Below, piece after piece: positions 10,811-24,700 of a stretch of DNA of 64,000 bases. The notes beneath the pieces are model-generated. The model was not told the origin of the DNA, did not search any database, and saw nothing but the letters and a program-made list of their open reading frames with translations. The stretch's first letter is position 1. Each line of letters starts with the position of its first letter. The DNA is taken from positions 434,001 to 498,000 of the forward strand of contig JAYKKR010000026.1 in assembly GCA_036971615.1 (NCBI GenBank), in the 5' to 3' direction. The translations under genes were made by a program, and so were the position numbers. Source of the stretch: Amyloporia xantha. Taxonomy: Eukaryota > Basidiomycota > Agaricomycetes > Polyporales > Adustoporiaceae.

Positions 10811-13800
10811 TGCACGTTCAGCTCCTCATCGCCCGGCTGTAGTGAGCTGACGATATATCTGATCTGTTCCCCGTCGAATACCAGCCACGGACAGTCCTTC
10901 CAACACAGCTCCCCTCTGCGTGCGCCGTCCGTTGATCGTGCCATTCGCTACACGTACATACACGAATCAGCCATGCCGTCAGGCACTCACACGATCCCCA
11001 GACCACCCTGCCGACAACAACAGCACGCTGTCAAGTCGGGAGCCGTGCAGCGCCCATGTCGAGCCCCGCCGGTCTCTGCTCCCAATCTCCGTCAACATCA
11101 TCCGTCAAGACTGACTCGTCGTTGCCCCTCCCGTTGCCCCTACGCGCCCCCGCCGTCCGGCTATCCAAACATGAACAATCGAGCTGCATTCTCCGTCCAG
11201 CCCGTTGCCCAGTTAAGCAGCGCGCTCGCCTCTTACATGCCTACTCACACTTACAGCACCTCGCGCATGCTGTCCACGAGCTACCGCATGTCGTGCCGTC
11301 TGACAGCGGGGCAGGCAGCGCTCGTCCGTTCGACGATCTCGCGCTGTCCGTCGGACTATGGGCGCGGTCCGTGCGCTGACGTTGACGGCGTTCACACCGT
11401 CCGGCAGCAGTCTAGCGCCAGCGCATGCTCTGTCTCAATACTGCGAGACTACCAGGGCGGGCTTTCTTCTTACGTAGGTAGACGGTGTTCCTCCCCGCCG
11501 TCCTCGAGCAGCGCATCTCGTGCTGTCCGGCAGGGAGGTCGGGGGCGGCGTTCATTCAATGATCACACGCCGTCCGCCATGGACTGGGGGCCAGGCATCA
11601 TCTGTCGGGGGTGGTGCCCGTGGTCTCTGGTCTCGATGGCACACTGCTCCGTTCCAGAGGCGGAGCGGGGTCTACTACCGCGGCGTGTCGGTTGTGCGTG
11701 TGGGAGCCGTGCATCGCCGTCCGGCGGACAAAGCATGGGTGCGGATCCGGCTCAAGGAGCGCGCACAGGGCACTGACGACGCTCCAGTCGTCGTCGGAAT
11801 CGTCGTCTTCTGGACGATGCAGACTGCGAGAGCGCAGGGGCTGTCGTCTATCGCACATCGCCCGGTGCAGCTCGTATGCGGGAACGAGACGGCTCGCGTG
11901 CATCCGTCCAAAACGAGTCGAGGCCGTTGGCCAATCAGGCGTCTTGTGGGAGGTACCGACGCTGCACCTGCGGAGCGCATCAACGCGCATGCCCTCGTCG
12001 GACGAGGCATGGTGCGAGTGCTTCCCTGGGCGCAAGCGCGCCGACGTCCAAGTCGTCTACTGGACGATCCAGACAGCGCGCGGCCGTCCACCTGAGTCCG
12101 CCTACAGAACGGTACGTATCTTAACATCTACTTACTCTTTCGACTGAGCACTCGTGGTGGTTCGGGCGGGTGGCGCACTGCTCGGCAACAGACGGACGAT
12201 GCGTGTGGGCGCATCCGTCCGCGCCGTCGCTCTGTTACAGGACGCAACGGTTGACGTCGGACGGCATAGCCGCGGCGCTGCTGTGGGGACAGACGTCCAC
12301 CCTGCGCTGGATGCGCTTGCCGATCACTCGATGAAAGCGGGGGACCGCGCTGGACGTCTCGCCCAGAGACACTGCAGGCGCGGACGTCTGCGACGCCGTT
12401 ATGTACCTGTCATGTAGTCTACACGAATAAAGTAGCAAACATATATCTGTTCAACGCGGTTAGCCACGAGTCTTCGGACATGTAAACAAAATGCGAGCTT
12501 ACCAAGCGCCGTGCGCGCTCGGGCGTGCTACCGCGATGCTGACTCCCTGCACCTGCAGTCGCCGTCCGTCGCTCTCGCTCGATCTCGTCCGAACCAGCGC
12601 GCCCGACTTGTCATGCGAAGCGTTCCATCCACGGGCGCAGACAACGTAGCACCTCAGGCTACATTCCGCGCAGGTGGACTTCGGAGGGTCTGGCTTCCGT
12701 TCTAGAGCAACAAACATCCAGCAGTGAGTCCGACATACAAGATTTCGAATACACACGTACCGTACGCGCCGAAGAGTGCCGACGCCATACAAGATGCGGA
12801 TGTCGACGTGTTCGATTTACATGCAGGTAAACTCGAGCACCGGGATAAGAACAGATATTCGAGATCATAGCACAGGCTCACAAGTTATATATATTATCAC
12901 CTGGCAGACCCCGGCGTTCCGCGCGGAGATGTGCGAGTCTGAACGGATCGGGTAGAATCGCTAGCAGGGAGCATCAGACGAGTTCTCCCCGATTACGACA
13001 AGGGGCTACGTACGAACCAGGACGGCTATCCTTGATCGGCGCCTCACGTAGTAGGTAGCCGATGCTCGTTATTGGGTACGCGTGCTGTGAGGTCGTCCGG
13101 ACTCGTTGCGGCGTTCGAGGTGTCAGCGAACGTCGAGGAAAATCGAATGTGATGCCTGACCGACGCGGCGTTAGCGTCCATCGCACGTTCAGCGTCCGTC
13201 GTGTAGGCATGAATGGCGGGCTAAAATCCTGAGTCACTCATCAGCTCGTCAGCACAACGAGAACGAAACGGGTCCGCACCGTGGCGTCGATGAACGCGTC
13301 CCCGAGAGACGGAAGTGCGATGGAACCAGCGGCGAGCAAGGGATGCGGATAGCAAAGAGACGGAGAGCGGCGATGCTTCCTCGAGAGGCAGGAAGGGGAG
13401 AGGTGCTGAGAGAGAAAGGAGGAAGGAGAGGATACTGACCGTCACTCAACAACTCCCCAGCTTATAACCTCCTCCAATCTCTCCTTCTCACGCTATACCC
13501 GCCCCATTCCCCACTTCCGCTTCCCCGTCCGCCCCAGAATCCTTGCGTCCAATCCCTTCCGTCGTACGTACGCAGCAACCGCTTCACCCTTGGATTCAAC
13601 GCCAAGTGTTCGGCCGTCACCTCTGCGTCAGAGGAAGGCAAAGTCTGCCGTGAAACGCCCGCGCGCGTATTCGCACGCGTGATCGATCATATTGCGAAGT
13701 TGTTCGTTGCATGGTAGAGCGGCATTGTCAACACGTCTTCCCGGAAGGAAGACGGTCAGGAGGGCAGGATAACGGAATACGCTGCACACAGAGCGCATAG

Positions 13801-16800
13801 AAACGCAGTAATGCAGGTCCTACGTATGATGGGGGAGAAGCGTCGGTCAGCGTCCAGCGTCCGCAAGACGGAATGACAGGTGTAGAGCCTACCATTTCGG
13901 ATACGATGAACGCATCTCTCGTTCATGCAGGAAATGCCCCCGAGTTCCTCTACTTTCGACCCCAGTGGCAGGGCCACGCGCATGTCGTCGTCCAGTCTGT
14001 ATGTCCAGAAAGCTGTATAATTACATCAGTGGACGGCATACCGCTCTGCTAAGGCACGCGGAATTCGATGCACCGAGTTACTGTGAACAGGCGAACATTC
14101 TGACGATCGAGGCGAGCGTCGTAATGACACCCAAGCGAGACGCCGCGTTACATCACGTCGCTTCAGTACTCAAGAACTCTTACGCATATGTGGTCTGCCG
14201 GATACCTGCTTTCACGCCGGCCGTCCGACGGCTTGTAAGCTACGGAGACGATCAACGTTGACAATTGTTCTCGTCGTGGTCTGTGCAGCAAAACAATATG
14301 TGATACAGACAGCAGCCCACTCCGTGAGTGAGCTGCTGGACAGAAATGAGAAACAACTTCATTCAAACGTGTGAACGAACGTACCTGCTTACTACCTGCG
14401 ACGGACAATGCTTCTTCTGCCGTCACCACTGAGAATCGGAGCACGGACTATCAAGCCCGTGAAACCACTCAAACGGAGGGCCAATCCATTCCCATTGGAA
14501 CAGTAACGGGATCGAGCCGTACATCCGAACGGACAGAGAGCGGCTATTGGAAGGAGAATCGGGGGAGTACGTACAGATATCCTGAAACGCGGACAAACCA
14601 CCGACGCGATATGATGATCGAGCGCTGACCGCGAGGCAAACAAGTTAACCGATATCCTTCTCTTGTGTTCTTCGCTCGGGCTCGCCGCGAGCTGCATTGC
14701 TCGCAAGCCTGATGACACTGCGAACCGTTTGTACAATGTTCTATCAATTCTGCTCATGCTTAACTGTTGCTTCGTATTGTACAGTATATCTACTATGTTC
14801 TTAAAACCTGCAAGAGATGAGAACGGTATCAACGACATAGCAAATGGTGGAGTTGACGGAAGAGCACGCGCACTTAGCAGATAGGGTTGATGTACGTTTG
14901 ACCTGCTACTGCTCCAGAGGTCCCTCACATGGATTTTTGGCCCCTTAAATGTTGGCCAAGGATGCCGAACACGGTGCAACTCATATCTGGACGGCAATAT
15001 TGCGCGCTTCCCTAAAATATCGTAGTAGCAAAAACAAACGTGTAAGAATGATACGCACGTAATTGTGACGTTCAAGATCATCTAAGCCTGTGACGTTCAA
15101 AAGACCATGTAAGCGGCGTGCAGAGGCGGAGAAGGAGCGATCGACTCGGAGTTTATTGATCCGAGCTCTGGGACTCGGAGATGCATGTGAATGCCACTGA
15201 ATGGCCGAACTGGCACGAGAAGCCATAGATATCCGTAGTAGTTGGAGACTTGGAGCGCATTCAAGCCTGTCTTGCCCGCCGAACGATGCTTTCAGGCTGT
15301 GAGCACTTCTAGAATCCAGCGGACTGTGGTGAAAACATATCATAGAGGGATTGCAAGAATGGATGAAGCTCTGAGTCAATGAACTTTGAATCTCTAGGTC
15401 GGACAAGCTTGCATCTCGAAAAAACCATCCATCTTATGTCAGAGAAAAAGAAGGACTTTGTATGTATGAAGCGTGGAAGTAAAACACAGACATGGATGTC
15501 GAATATTGGATGCTGCTACCAGCGTCCGAACGAATTGGACGACCAAGCACGGCCTCAGTGAAGGCGAGATGCATTGGCTTAAGTATTTCGCCCCAACGAG
15601 GACATTTGCGTCGAGATCTGAACGACCATCAATGCAGGAAGACAAGAAAACATCGTTTTCAGAGGAGAAAGCAGTCAAACTCGGAAGACGTCTGAGGACG
15701 TCTGTGGCTGAAGCCAAATCGGGATAGGCGTCTAATCGAGATCTCGCCGATCGCTCTCGCTCGAACTTCGTTTACTTCTCCTTCATCGATGTCCTTCAAC
15801 ACTCTCAGTGCATCTACTGCACGGGCAACAGGCAACACATTCCTGCGAATATCGTGCTCCCATCTCTAACCTCATTGTGGACACCACTTCCATTGCTATG
15901 TTACGATTCTACCACTACGAGATCTGAGCTCGGTACGCTACTACTAGGCCGCTTCCGCGAGTCAAGTTGCACGGTCCACAGCAGAACTGAAGGCTTGCAC
16001 ATACCTTTAAGAAAGTTGATAAATGGATCATAATATGAATTTGTGTGTAACAGAACAATACTGTTGCACACATGGTCCATAGGTTTGTTATATCAGATGT
16101 GATATTGTCTTTGAAGCAATTTCAGCAGTGTGTGCTACATTCGACATTCGACTTCCGGGATATGATCTTATCAAAAGCATTTCTCCTTTTGGACAGTGAA
16201 ATCTTTGGCAGCAAGCGTGATGGAAACCCTAGTCCTGGGTCACTTATGAATTTGTCATTATGAGGTGAAACACCAATTTTTGGTAATTTTCGGAACAATG
16301 CAATGCCAAGCTGAGATAAACGTAAGCACAGTCTGAGAATTGTTTGAGGGTTTGTTGGCGGTTGCGGTATTCACACGGTAAATTCAAAGAATTTAATTCC
16401 ATCAAGTGGTAACCATCAGCATACCGAGCGCTCGGTGTATTTCACCTGGCCCATAGACCACCGACTTGGAACATCAGACCGGCTGCCTATGTGCCAAGTG
16501 AAAGGTCCGAGTGCTCCGCCGATTGATATACATAAGGCCACTCACGGTGCGACAGCCAGCCCATTCTCCCCTATACTGCCATTATGCTCGTACAGGCGAG
16601 TATCATATTTATTGTCTCTTTCTTAGTATCTACACCAGGTACTCCGAGAACTGTAAGTGATATGAGTCATGTTAGCCTTGGGACTCGAGCTGACCATAGC
16701 TTCCTACTGTAGCTCAAGACGATAAGTTGGCGAGAATCAAACTGCGCAGAGATGCGCTGCGATATGATCAGTCCTGAAGTCGGTCAGTCTCATCAGTGAT

Positions 16801-18750
16801 TCATTAAGGTAAGCCGATTTACACGTGATCGTGTCCTGATTGGATGGCGGACGCGTCGTGCGCGTCGCGGCTCTGTTCTAGTAGTAGACAGCACCTCCAG
16901 TATATGCTAGAAGCCGGACGCGATCGGCTTCCTTCGCTGGCACGCCCTGACCTAATGGACGATCGAGCAGTACGGTCTGTTTCTGATTCGCACCGGACGA
17001 CTTGTGGGCGGCGCTCGGACAGGGCGTCCAACTTTGAACTCACAGGCAGTCCTGTAGCGGATGCCACCGTAGCTTGACCGGTCTCGATGGCCTGCCGGTT
17101 CAATGCGGGTACTCAGACTGTTTGGTGTCCTACGAGGGCTACGGTCAGTTGTGAATGACGAGGATCTAAGGTCCTAGGCGGCATGGTGAGTTTAAGTACT
17201 GTGTTCTGTTTCGAGTCTCCTTTAGGGTTGCGAGGCTGACGTCTGATCTAGATTGATGTGGCTCAACGTCAAACGGACGTGCGCAGACGCTGATCGACGA
17301 AGCGAAGGCAGGGAAGGTACTACTGTATTATCACATATCCCTTCGCTCTGGAGCTGATCTCACCTGCGCAGTATCTACAGTACCTACGGCATGCATATGA
17401 GGCTGCGCGCGTCGTCAGTGTGGGGCGCTCACAGGCTTGCTGCCCTCATTCGGCAAGCGGATGGTGTCAATGGAAGTGGACGGTATCGGACGGCTGCCTA
17501 GCGGTCCTGTCGCTCAGGCAAAGCACGGACGCGTTCCCCGTATGTTGATGAACCGGACGGCAGGGTGCGGCTAGTACTACCATCCCGGACACGCCATGGT
17601 GGTCAGGGTGGACTGGATCCGACGGGTCCCTCGATCGGCCAAGCAGAGCAGTGACCGGCGTTCGGATGCGCATCCGGACAGGATGCTTGACGTTAGATGA
17701 GCACGAGACATTGGACGACAAGGCAGGTACCTTGATTCGCGGCCTCTCGTTGGGGAACTGACTGTTCTTGTTTTGACAGCGCATGAGTTGTGGCTACAGG
17801 CCGTGGGTCACAAGGCGTGGGAGGTCAACGTTTCAACTTGCAAGCTGAGGCGAGGATCAGTGGTGTGAGCTGCTCGCAACGGACGACATTACCTTGCGTC
17901 GGGTCTGCGCCGGACCGGACGGATCGAATGGACGATGTGTACAGTGGACGGCGCGGGACAGCTACATGAAGATGATCGAGCATGATGAGAGGCATCACAT
18001 TCGATTCTTACGGGCACTGAGCACGTGTGCCGTAGGATCTGCGCGCTGGGTTGGGGCTTGCGCGACGTCAGTCGGGAAGATGTTCTAAAGTACGTTGCTT
18101 CTTCTGATATGCTGTGTTCGCTGAGTGATGGCATTCGTAAGCTAGAGGTCTCTTCGTCGCCAGTCCTCCGCTATATGCTAGCGCGGTCCACATCTGCCCG
18201 AGTAGGCAGCTTTTGCACATCAGGTTCGCGATTACAGCAGGGAACGAACGGCGGATCGATGGACACCGGGCGGGAGAACGACTTGATTTGCCTAAGCGGC
18301 CACAATGGAAGGCGGCGTTGCTTCGCGAGCAGCATCGCGGCATATCCCAAAACGGGTAGATTGCAACGTCTGACTGCGGGCGAGGGCCGGTAGTATGTGG
18401 GCTCCGCAGCTGAGAGGAGAGCGGAGAGTAGGGCGAAAACGAGCGGCTGCTCTCGTCGTCCGTACGCGGGAGACCGAGCGTTCGGACGACGGGTTGTGTG
18501 CGTTTTGCGTGAGCAGTGCGGAGAGCAAAGGGAGGGCACTATAGCGGCAGAAGACAGTAAGCAAACGGGCGCTGTACTCAGTGCTTCAACGTACTAATTA
18601 GCACTGTCACAGGAGATTGAAGAGCCAAATCGAAGCTGTCCGAAACGGACAGATTGCGCACTTCGAGATGGCTGGGCCATTGACGTTCGCACACCTTGTG
18701 AGTGCGGGATGGTGAGAACAGACAGCGATGAACGAGAGCGCGGTTTCCTC
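10811..18750. other. Gene-poor part of unit 2
   Basis: Same composition and order as 1-7960 of unit 1, and no convincing protein gene apart from the tentative small secreted protein at 16584-16799. Relative to unit 1 it has gctacc instead of gctagc near 11281, lacks 12 bases of the CGATCT microsatellite near 12578, and reads caatttcagcagtg instead of caatttcggcctgagtg near 16120. Confidence 0.5.
16584..16799 (+). CDS. Candidate small secreted protein, unit 2 copy
   Basis: Same tentative two-exon gene as at 5790-6005. Exon 1 is 16584-16652, the 60-bp intron is 16653-16712 (gtaagt to ctgtag), and exon 2 is 16713-16799. I see no difference from the unit 1 copy in coding or splice sites. Given how recent the units are, that is weak evidence for selection. 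Confidence 0.25.
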
Positions 18751-18976
18751 GAAGGGAAAGAAGGCGGAGGGGTTTCTCAGGGAGGGAAACGAAGGGGAGA
18801 GGGGGCATTGCGAGGAAGGGAAGTGAAGGGGAGGGAGGGTTACACAGTGGGGAAGGGGAAACAAGGGGAAGACACAGTGGGGAAGGGGAAACAAGGGGAA
18901 GAGGGGGGGGCAGTTGCGAGGAAGGGGAAACAAGGGGAAGAGGGGGCGGTGGCGAGGAAGGGGAGACAAGGGGAAC
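18751..18976 (+). repeat. G-rich minisatellite, unit 2 allele
   Basis: Four copies of the ggaaggggaaacaaggggaa-type core, the first two joined by gacacagtgg, then G runs of 8 and 5. The block is about 25 bp longer than in unit 1 because of the extra 30-bp repeat, offset by shorter G runs. Confidence 0.85.
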
Positions 18977-19124
18977 GGCAACTTTTGATTTCTTGACGGA
19001 CAGAGTGTGGGGAGGACTCTGCAATTTCTTGGCGGACAGAGGACTTCATTTTAGCACGAAAATATATTTCTCGCTATGTACAACGGGTCGTGTCTACAGC
19101 ACAGCGACCGAGAAGTCGACTTAC

Positions 19125-21400
19125 CTCGCATCACTCCAGAGACCTCGCAAACGGCTGCAGCTCCCGCGACGAACCCCCGCACTCGCGTCAGCCCCGTCAG
19201 CGCGCCCGAGGCCTCGTTTCGGTGAATGATACCAAACTCGGCCATCCGGATGGGCAGCTCCTTGTAGCTCCGGTCGCGCGAGTCGAAGATCAGACAGTGG
19301 CCGGGGCAGTTCATCGGCTTCAGCGCCCACCCCTCCTTCTCAATGTTGAGCGTGAACATGTCGTCCCTGTAGTTCTGCCAGTGCCCGGACGTTTCCCAGA
19401 GCTTGCTGTGGTACATGTTCGGCGAGATGACTGCAAACAGGGTCACGAAAATAAGCGAAGGAAGAAGCGAGGCAGTCACCTTCTTGATAGCCTCGCTTGA
19501 AGTACTCAGACTGTAAAAGCGAAGTGAGCGATCCGAGAGGACGATTAGATAACGCAGAGTGCGCACCCGCATGAGCTCGACGAGAGTGTTGTAGATCCTG
19601 GTGCCGTGTGGCAACCAGAAACAGCTACCAGGACTAAGGTCGTTGAAGAAGAACAGCTCTTGTTCCTGGAATTTCTATTAGCCTACGCGTCAACCAGCGG
19701 CCCTAAAGACAGACCTTTCCGATCTTCCTATGGTCACGTCGTGCTGCCTCCGCGAGGAACTCTTTATATTCGGCAAGCTGCTTCTTGTCCGGGAACGAGA
19801 TGCCGTAGATTCGCTGCAGAGAATCATTGCTCGGATCTCCGAGGAAATACGAGGCGGAGTTCTGCAAGAGCATAGACAGTGAGAGGGAAGTGGGCAAGTG
19901 ACGCGCATTGATCTACCTTCGTAACCATGAACGCCTTGATCTTGCCCATGTGAGGGATGTGGGGGCCGACACACAGGTCCACCATCGGCCCACAGCGGTA
20001 CACGGTGGTCGACGTGCCATCGGGAATCTTCGACTCAATGAGATGTTTCTTGTACTTGTTGTACTACGTGCAATACAGTCAGTCCACACAACCTGCGCGG
20101 CAGCTTGAGCATGCAGACTCACGGCGAACATCTCGAGCAGCTTCTCCTTCGAAACGACGAGTCGCTCAAACTTCTGCTTCTCTCTAATCGCCACGTCGGA
20201 GAGCTTCTCCAGAGCGGGATAGTCTGCATTTGTGACGACCCTTCACGAGATATTCTCAGTCGAAGGGTTCAATGCGACACCGATAGATCTCACCGTTCGT
20301 CGATCGCCATTTCGTAGAAGAATCCTTCCTCCGTGGGCGGGCCAATACACAAGTGACATCCGTAGTGACGCTCCGCGGCCTCTCCCAAGACGTGAGCCGA
20401 CGAGTGCCAGAAAACGCGCTTGCCTGAAGACTCGGATGAGTGAGAGGCCAGAATATCTCCACAGAAGAACAGCTTGAGCCTGAGAGACGCTCACCTTCCG
20501 GATGCTCAAAGTCGAGCAGCTCTAGGGAGCACGAGGCTTCGAGAGGTCGCTCCAGATCCCAGACGTCGCCATTCACCTAGCAGGAGTCAGCGAAGCGCAC
20601 CACAGTCCCACAAATTCACCACCTTTGCTATGACAGTGCGATCGGCAAGACCCTTCGAGATCTCTTTCGCGACGTCCATCGGACTTGTCTCCCAGCTAGT
20701 TCCTTTGCGTTTTGACCCATCTGGCAAGGTGATTTCGATCTCCTGACGAGGCTGCGCTGTGTCCGAAGACGTCAAGCATGCTCAACACCGCGTAAAGTAG
20801 ACAACCTCATGATGCATGAGCTCATAATGCATAAAATGTCATAATGCATAGATCGAGTCAGGAACCGACTTTGGGTCAGCCACGTAGTTTTCAATATAAT
20901 GCATACGCCAACCTACTGTCTACCTAGGGCGATGCCCTCGCAGACAATAGATTGAGACAAAGGAAGTGCATACGCAAAGTAGGGGATCAACGTGATGCAT
21001 CATGAGATTGTCTATTGTAGTTTCAACGTACACACATTTTACCCACTCGTCGTACTCGGCTTTCAGTTGGTCGAACAATTTGATACGGTGATCGAAGAAC
21101 TCCGGAGGAGGTTGCAGCTAACCAGTACGAGTTCAGCATATGCACACAGTCCATAGTGCATGTACATGCCTCCAAAGGTTGCCCAGTGGCCGCCGCACTC
21201 TTGTCCTTCTTGTCCTTCGGTTTCTTGCCTTCATTTGCATGGGGACCCTGTAACGCAGGAAGCTGCGCAGGCTGTGAAGTAGACACGACCGGCGTGGTCA
21301 TATTGGAGACTAGACGAATTCTCGAACAGCGGTGTCGACCAGGATGGAGGGCTAATGTACAAGAGCGAGCTTGCTGAAATCGATTTAGTACTCGAAGCAT
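19125..21400 (-). pseudogene. Threonyl-tRNA synthetase, 3'-truncated copy 2 (frame open to the breakpoint)
   Basis: Same exons as copy 1. This is the only copy in which I can read the frame from the start codon to the truncation without a lesion. After TRVR it runs into about 16 non-ThrRS codons ([16 protein letters not shown]) before a gtaagt donor-like site at 19124. It has the TGS domain, the HxxxH and CxxxH editing motifs and MNCPGHC, and lacks the rest of the catalytic core and the anticodon-binding domain. The second intron carries a 223-bp MITE-like insertion. The N terminus differs from copies 1 and 3 (MLRVLNRFQQARSCTLALHP). If translated, the product could not aminoacylate; whether it edits in trans is speculation. 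Confidence 0.85.
20795..21017. mobile_element. 223-bp MITE-like insertion in a ThrRS intron
   Basis: Absent from units 1 and 3, which read gcgtaatttca at this point. The ends form an imperfect 23-bp inverted repeat: the left aagtagacaacctcatgatg is matched at about 20 of 23 positions by the complement of the right atgcatcatgagattgtcta. It is flanked by TA on both sides (20793-20794 and 21018-21019); TAA/TAG would also fit. The inside is AT-rich with several atgcat words and has no coding capacity. A TA duplication suggests Tc1/mariner-like mobilisation, a TAA-type one PIF/Harbinger; I cannot decide between them. Confidence 0.85.
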
Positions 21401-21796
21401 ACAAGGAATTCAAGGCCGAGTCACCAGCCTAGCGCTCAGATGGATCACTCGTCTCTCATGCCGATGAGATAAGATAAAAAGACCAAAGATCAGCCACGCT
21501 CGCAGCTCGCAGCCACGCACGCTCGCAGCCACGCCAGCCTCAATCGGTGGCTCGCCCGTCTTTTGCCTTCGATCGCGTCCCTCGGAGCTCCCTGCCATTC
21601 CTTACGACCCTTCGCATCAACAGCCCGCAACAGCCCTCGGCCTCTATGCGCATGCCTCCCGTCCGTCTCGCATTCCCGCTCTCCCTTCCGCTGAGCCTGC
21701 AGCTCATCTCCCTCCGCTTGCCGTCCGCGTACAGGTTGGAGCAGATACTCGACAACGGTCAGTCTTCAAAGCTTCACCCTCCGGCCCATGGTAGCG
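21401..21796. promoter_or_regulatory. Upstream region of ThrRS copy 2, joined to unit 3
   Basis: Equivalent to 10364-10810 but with several small indels, including a locally expanded gctcgcagc stretch near 21500. It is continuous with unit 3 at 21797. No gene is seen. Confidence 0.5.
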
Positions 21797-24700
21797 TGCA
21801 CGTTCAGCTCCTCATCGCCCGGCTGTAGTGAGTTGACGATATATCTGATCTGTTCCCAGTCGAATACCAGCCACGGACAGTCCTTCCAACACAGCTCCCC
21901 TCTGCGTGCGCCGTCCGTTGATCGCGCCATTCGCTACACGTACATACACGAATCAGCCATGCCGTCAGGCACTCACACGATCCCCAGACCACCCTGCCGA
22001 CAACAACAGCACGCTGTCAAGTCGGGAGCCGTGCAGCGCCCATGTCGAGCCCCGCCGGTCTCTGCTCCCAATCTCCGTCAACATCATCCGTCAAGACTGA
22101 CTCGTCGTTGCCCCTCCCGTTGCCCCTACGCGCCCCCGCCGTCCGGCTATCCAAACATGAACAATCGAGCTGCATTCTCCGTCCAGCCCGTTGCCCAGTT
22201 AAGCAGCGCGCTCGCCTCTTACATGCCTACTCACACTTACAGCACCTCGCGCATGCTGGCCACGAGCTAGCGCATGTCGTTCCGTCTGACAGCGGGCGGA
22301 CAGCGCTCGTCCGTTCGACGATCTCGCGCTGTCCGTCGGACTATGGGCGCGGTCCGTGCGCTGACGTTGACGGCGTTCACACCGTCCGGCAGCAGTCTAG
22401 CGCCAGCGCATGCTCTGTCTCAATACTGCGAGACTACCAGGGCGGGCTTTCTTCTTACGTAGGTAGACGGTGTTCCTCCCGCCGTCCTCGAACAGCGCAT
22501 CTCGTGCTGTCCGGCAGGGAGGTCGGGGCGGCGTTCATTCAATGATCACACGCCGTCTGCCATGGACTGGGGGCCAGGCATCATCTGTCGGGGGTGGTGC
22601 CCGTGGTCTCTGGTCTCGATGGCACACTGCTCCGTTCCAGAGGCGGAGCGGGGTCTACTACCGCGGCGTGTCGGTTGTGCGTGTGGGAGCCGTGCATCGC
22701 CGTCCGGCGGACAAAGCATGGGTGCGGATCCGGCTCAAGGAGCGCGCACAGGGCACTGACGACGCTCCAGTCGTCGTCGGAATCGTCGTCTTCTGGACGA
22801 TGCAGACTGCGAGAGCGCAGGGGCTGTCGTCTATCGCACATCGCCCGGTGCAGCTCGTATGCGGGAACGAGACGGCTCGCGTGCATCCGTCCAAAACGAG
22901 TCGAGGCCGTTGGCCAATCAGGCGTCTTGTGGGAGGTACCGACGCTGCACCTGCGGAGCGCATCAACGCGCATGCCCTCGTCGGACGAGGCATGGTGCGA
23001 GTGCTTCCCTGGGCGCAAGCGCGCCGACGTCCAAGTCGTCTACTGGACGATCCAGACAGCGCGCGGCCGTCCACCTGAGTCCGCCTACAGAACGGTACGT
23101 ATCTTAACATCTACTTACTCTTTCGACTGAGCACTCGTGGTGGTTCGGGCGGGTGGCGCACTGCTCGGCAACAGACGGACGATGCGTGTGGGCGCATCCG
23201 TCCGCGCCGTCGCTCTGTTACAGGACGCAAAGGTTGACGTCGGACGGCATAGCCGCGGCGCTGCTGTGGGGACAGACGTCCACCCTGCGCTGGATGCGCT
23301 TGCCGATCACTCGATGAAAGCGGGGACCGCGCTGGACGTCTCGCCCAGAGACACTGCAGGCGCGGACGTCTGCGACGCCGTTATGTACCTGTCATGTAGT
23401 CTACACGAATAAAGTAGCAAACATATATCTGTTCAACGCGGTTAGCCACGAGTCTTCGGACATGTAAACAAAATGCGAGCTTACCAAGCGCCGTGCGCGC
23501 TCGGGCGTGCTACCGCGATGCTGACTCCTGCACCTGCAGTCGCCGTCCGTCGCTCTCGCTCGATCTCGTCCGAACCAGCGCGCCCGACTTGTCATGCGGC
23601 GTTCCATCCACGGGCGCAGACAACGTAGCACCTCAGGCTACATTCCGCGCAGGTGGACTTCGGAGGGTCTGGCTTCCGTTCTAGAGCAACAAACATCCAG
23701 CAGTGAGTCCGACATACAAGATTTCGAATACACACGTACCGTACGCGCCGAAGAGTGCCGACGCCATACAAGATGCGGATGTCGACGTGTTCGATTTACA
23801 TGCAGGTAAACTCGAGCACCGGGATAAGAACAGATATTCGAGATCATAGCACAGGCTCACAAGTTATATATATTATCACCTGGCAGACCCCGGCGTTCCG
23901 CGCGGAGATGTGCGAGTCTGAACGGATCGGGTAGAATCGCTAGCAGGGAGCATCAGACGAGTTCTCCCCGATTACGACAAGGGGCTACGTACGAACCAGG
24001 ACGGCTATCCTTGATCGGCGCCTCACGTAGTAGGTAGCCGATGCTCGTTATTGGGTACGCGTGCTGTGAGGTCGTCCGGACTCGTTGCGGCGTTCGAGGT
24101 GTCAGCGAACGTCGAGGAAAATCGAATGTGATGCCTGACCGACGCGGCGTTAGCGTCCATCGCACGTTCAGCGTCCGTCGTGTAGGCATGAATGGCGGGC
24201 TAAAATCCTGAGTCACTCATCAGCTCGTCAGCACAACGAGAACGAAACGGGTCCGCACCGTGACGTCGATGAACGCGTCCCCGAGAGACGGAAGTGCGAT
24301 GGAACCAGCGGCGAGCAAGGGATGCGGATAGCAAAGAGACGGAGAGCGGCGATGCTTCCTCGAGAGGCAGGAAGGGGAGAGGTGCTGAGAGAGAAAGGAG
24401 GAAGGAGAGGATACTGACCGTCACTCAACAACTCCCCCAGCTTATAACCTCCTCCAATCTCTCCTTCTCACGCTATACCCGCCCCATTCCCCACTTCCGC
24501 TTCCCCGTCCGCCCCAGAATCCTTGCGTCCAATCCCTTCCGTCGTACGTACGCAGCAACCGCTTCACCCTTGGATTCAACGCCAAGTGTTCGGCCGTCAC
24601 CTCTGCGTCAGAGGAAGGCAAAGTCTGCCGTGAAACGCCCGCGCGCGTATTCGCACGCGTGATCGATCATATTGCGAAGTTGTTCGTTGCATGGTAGAGC

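Larger units (their letters stand above)
10811..21796. repeat. Tandem array unit 2 (10,986 bp)
   Basis: Second direct copy, with the same layout as unit 1. It is longer mainly because of a 223-bp MITE-like insertion (20795-21017) and one extra minisatellite core. From about 20545 to 21796 it is the most divergent of the three copies, with clustered SNPs and small indels in and upstream of the ThrRS 5' exons. Its left part is close to both neighbours. Confidence 0.95.

Noticed and set aside
10610..11776. 388-codon plus-strand frame across the unit 1/unit 2 junction
   Set aside because: Low-complexity Arg/Pro/Ser translation that is not open in the equivalent place in unit 2/3 and matches nothing known.
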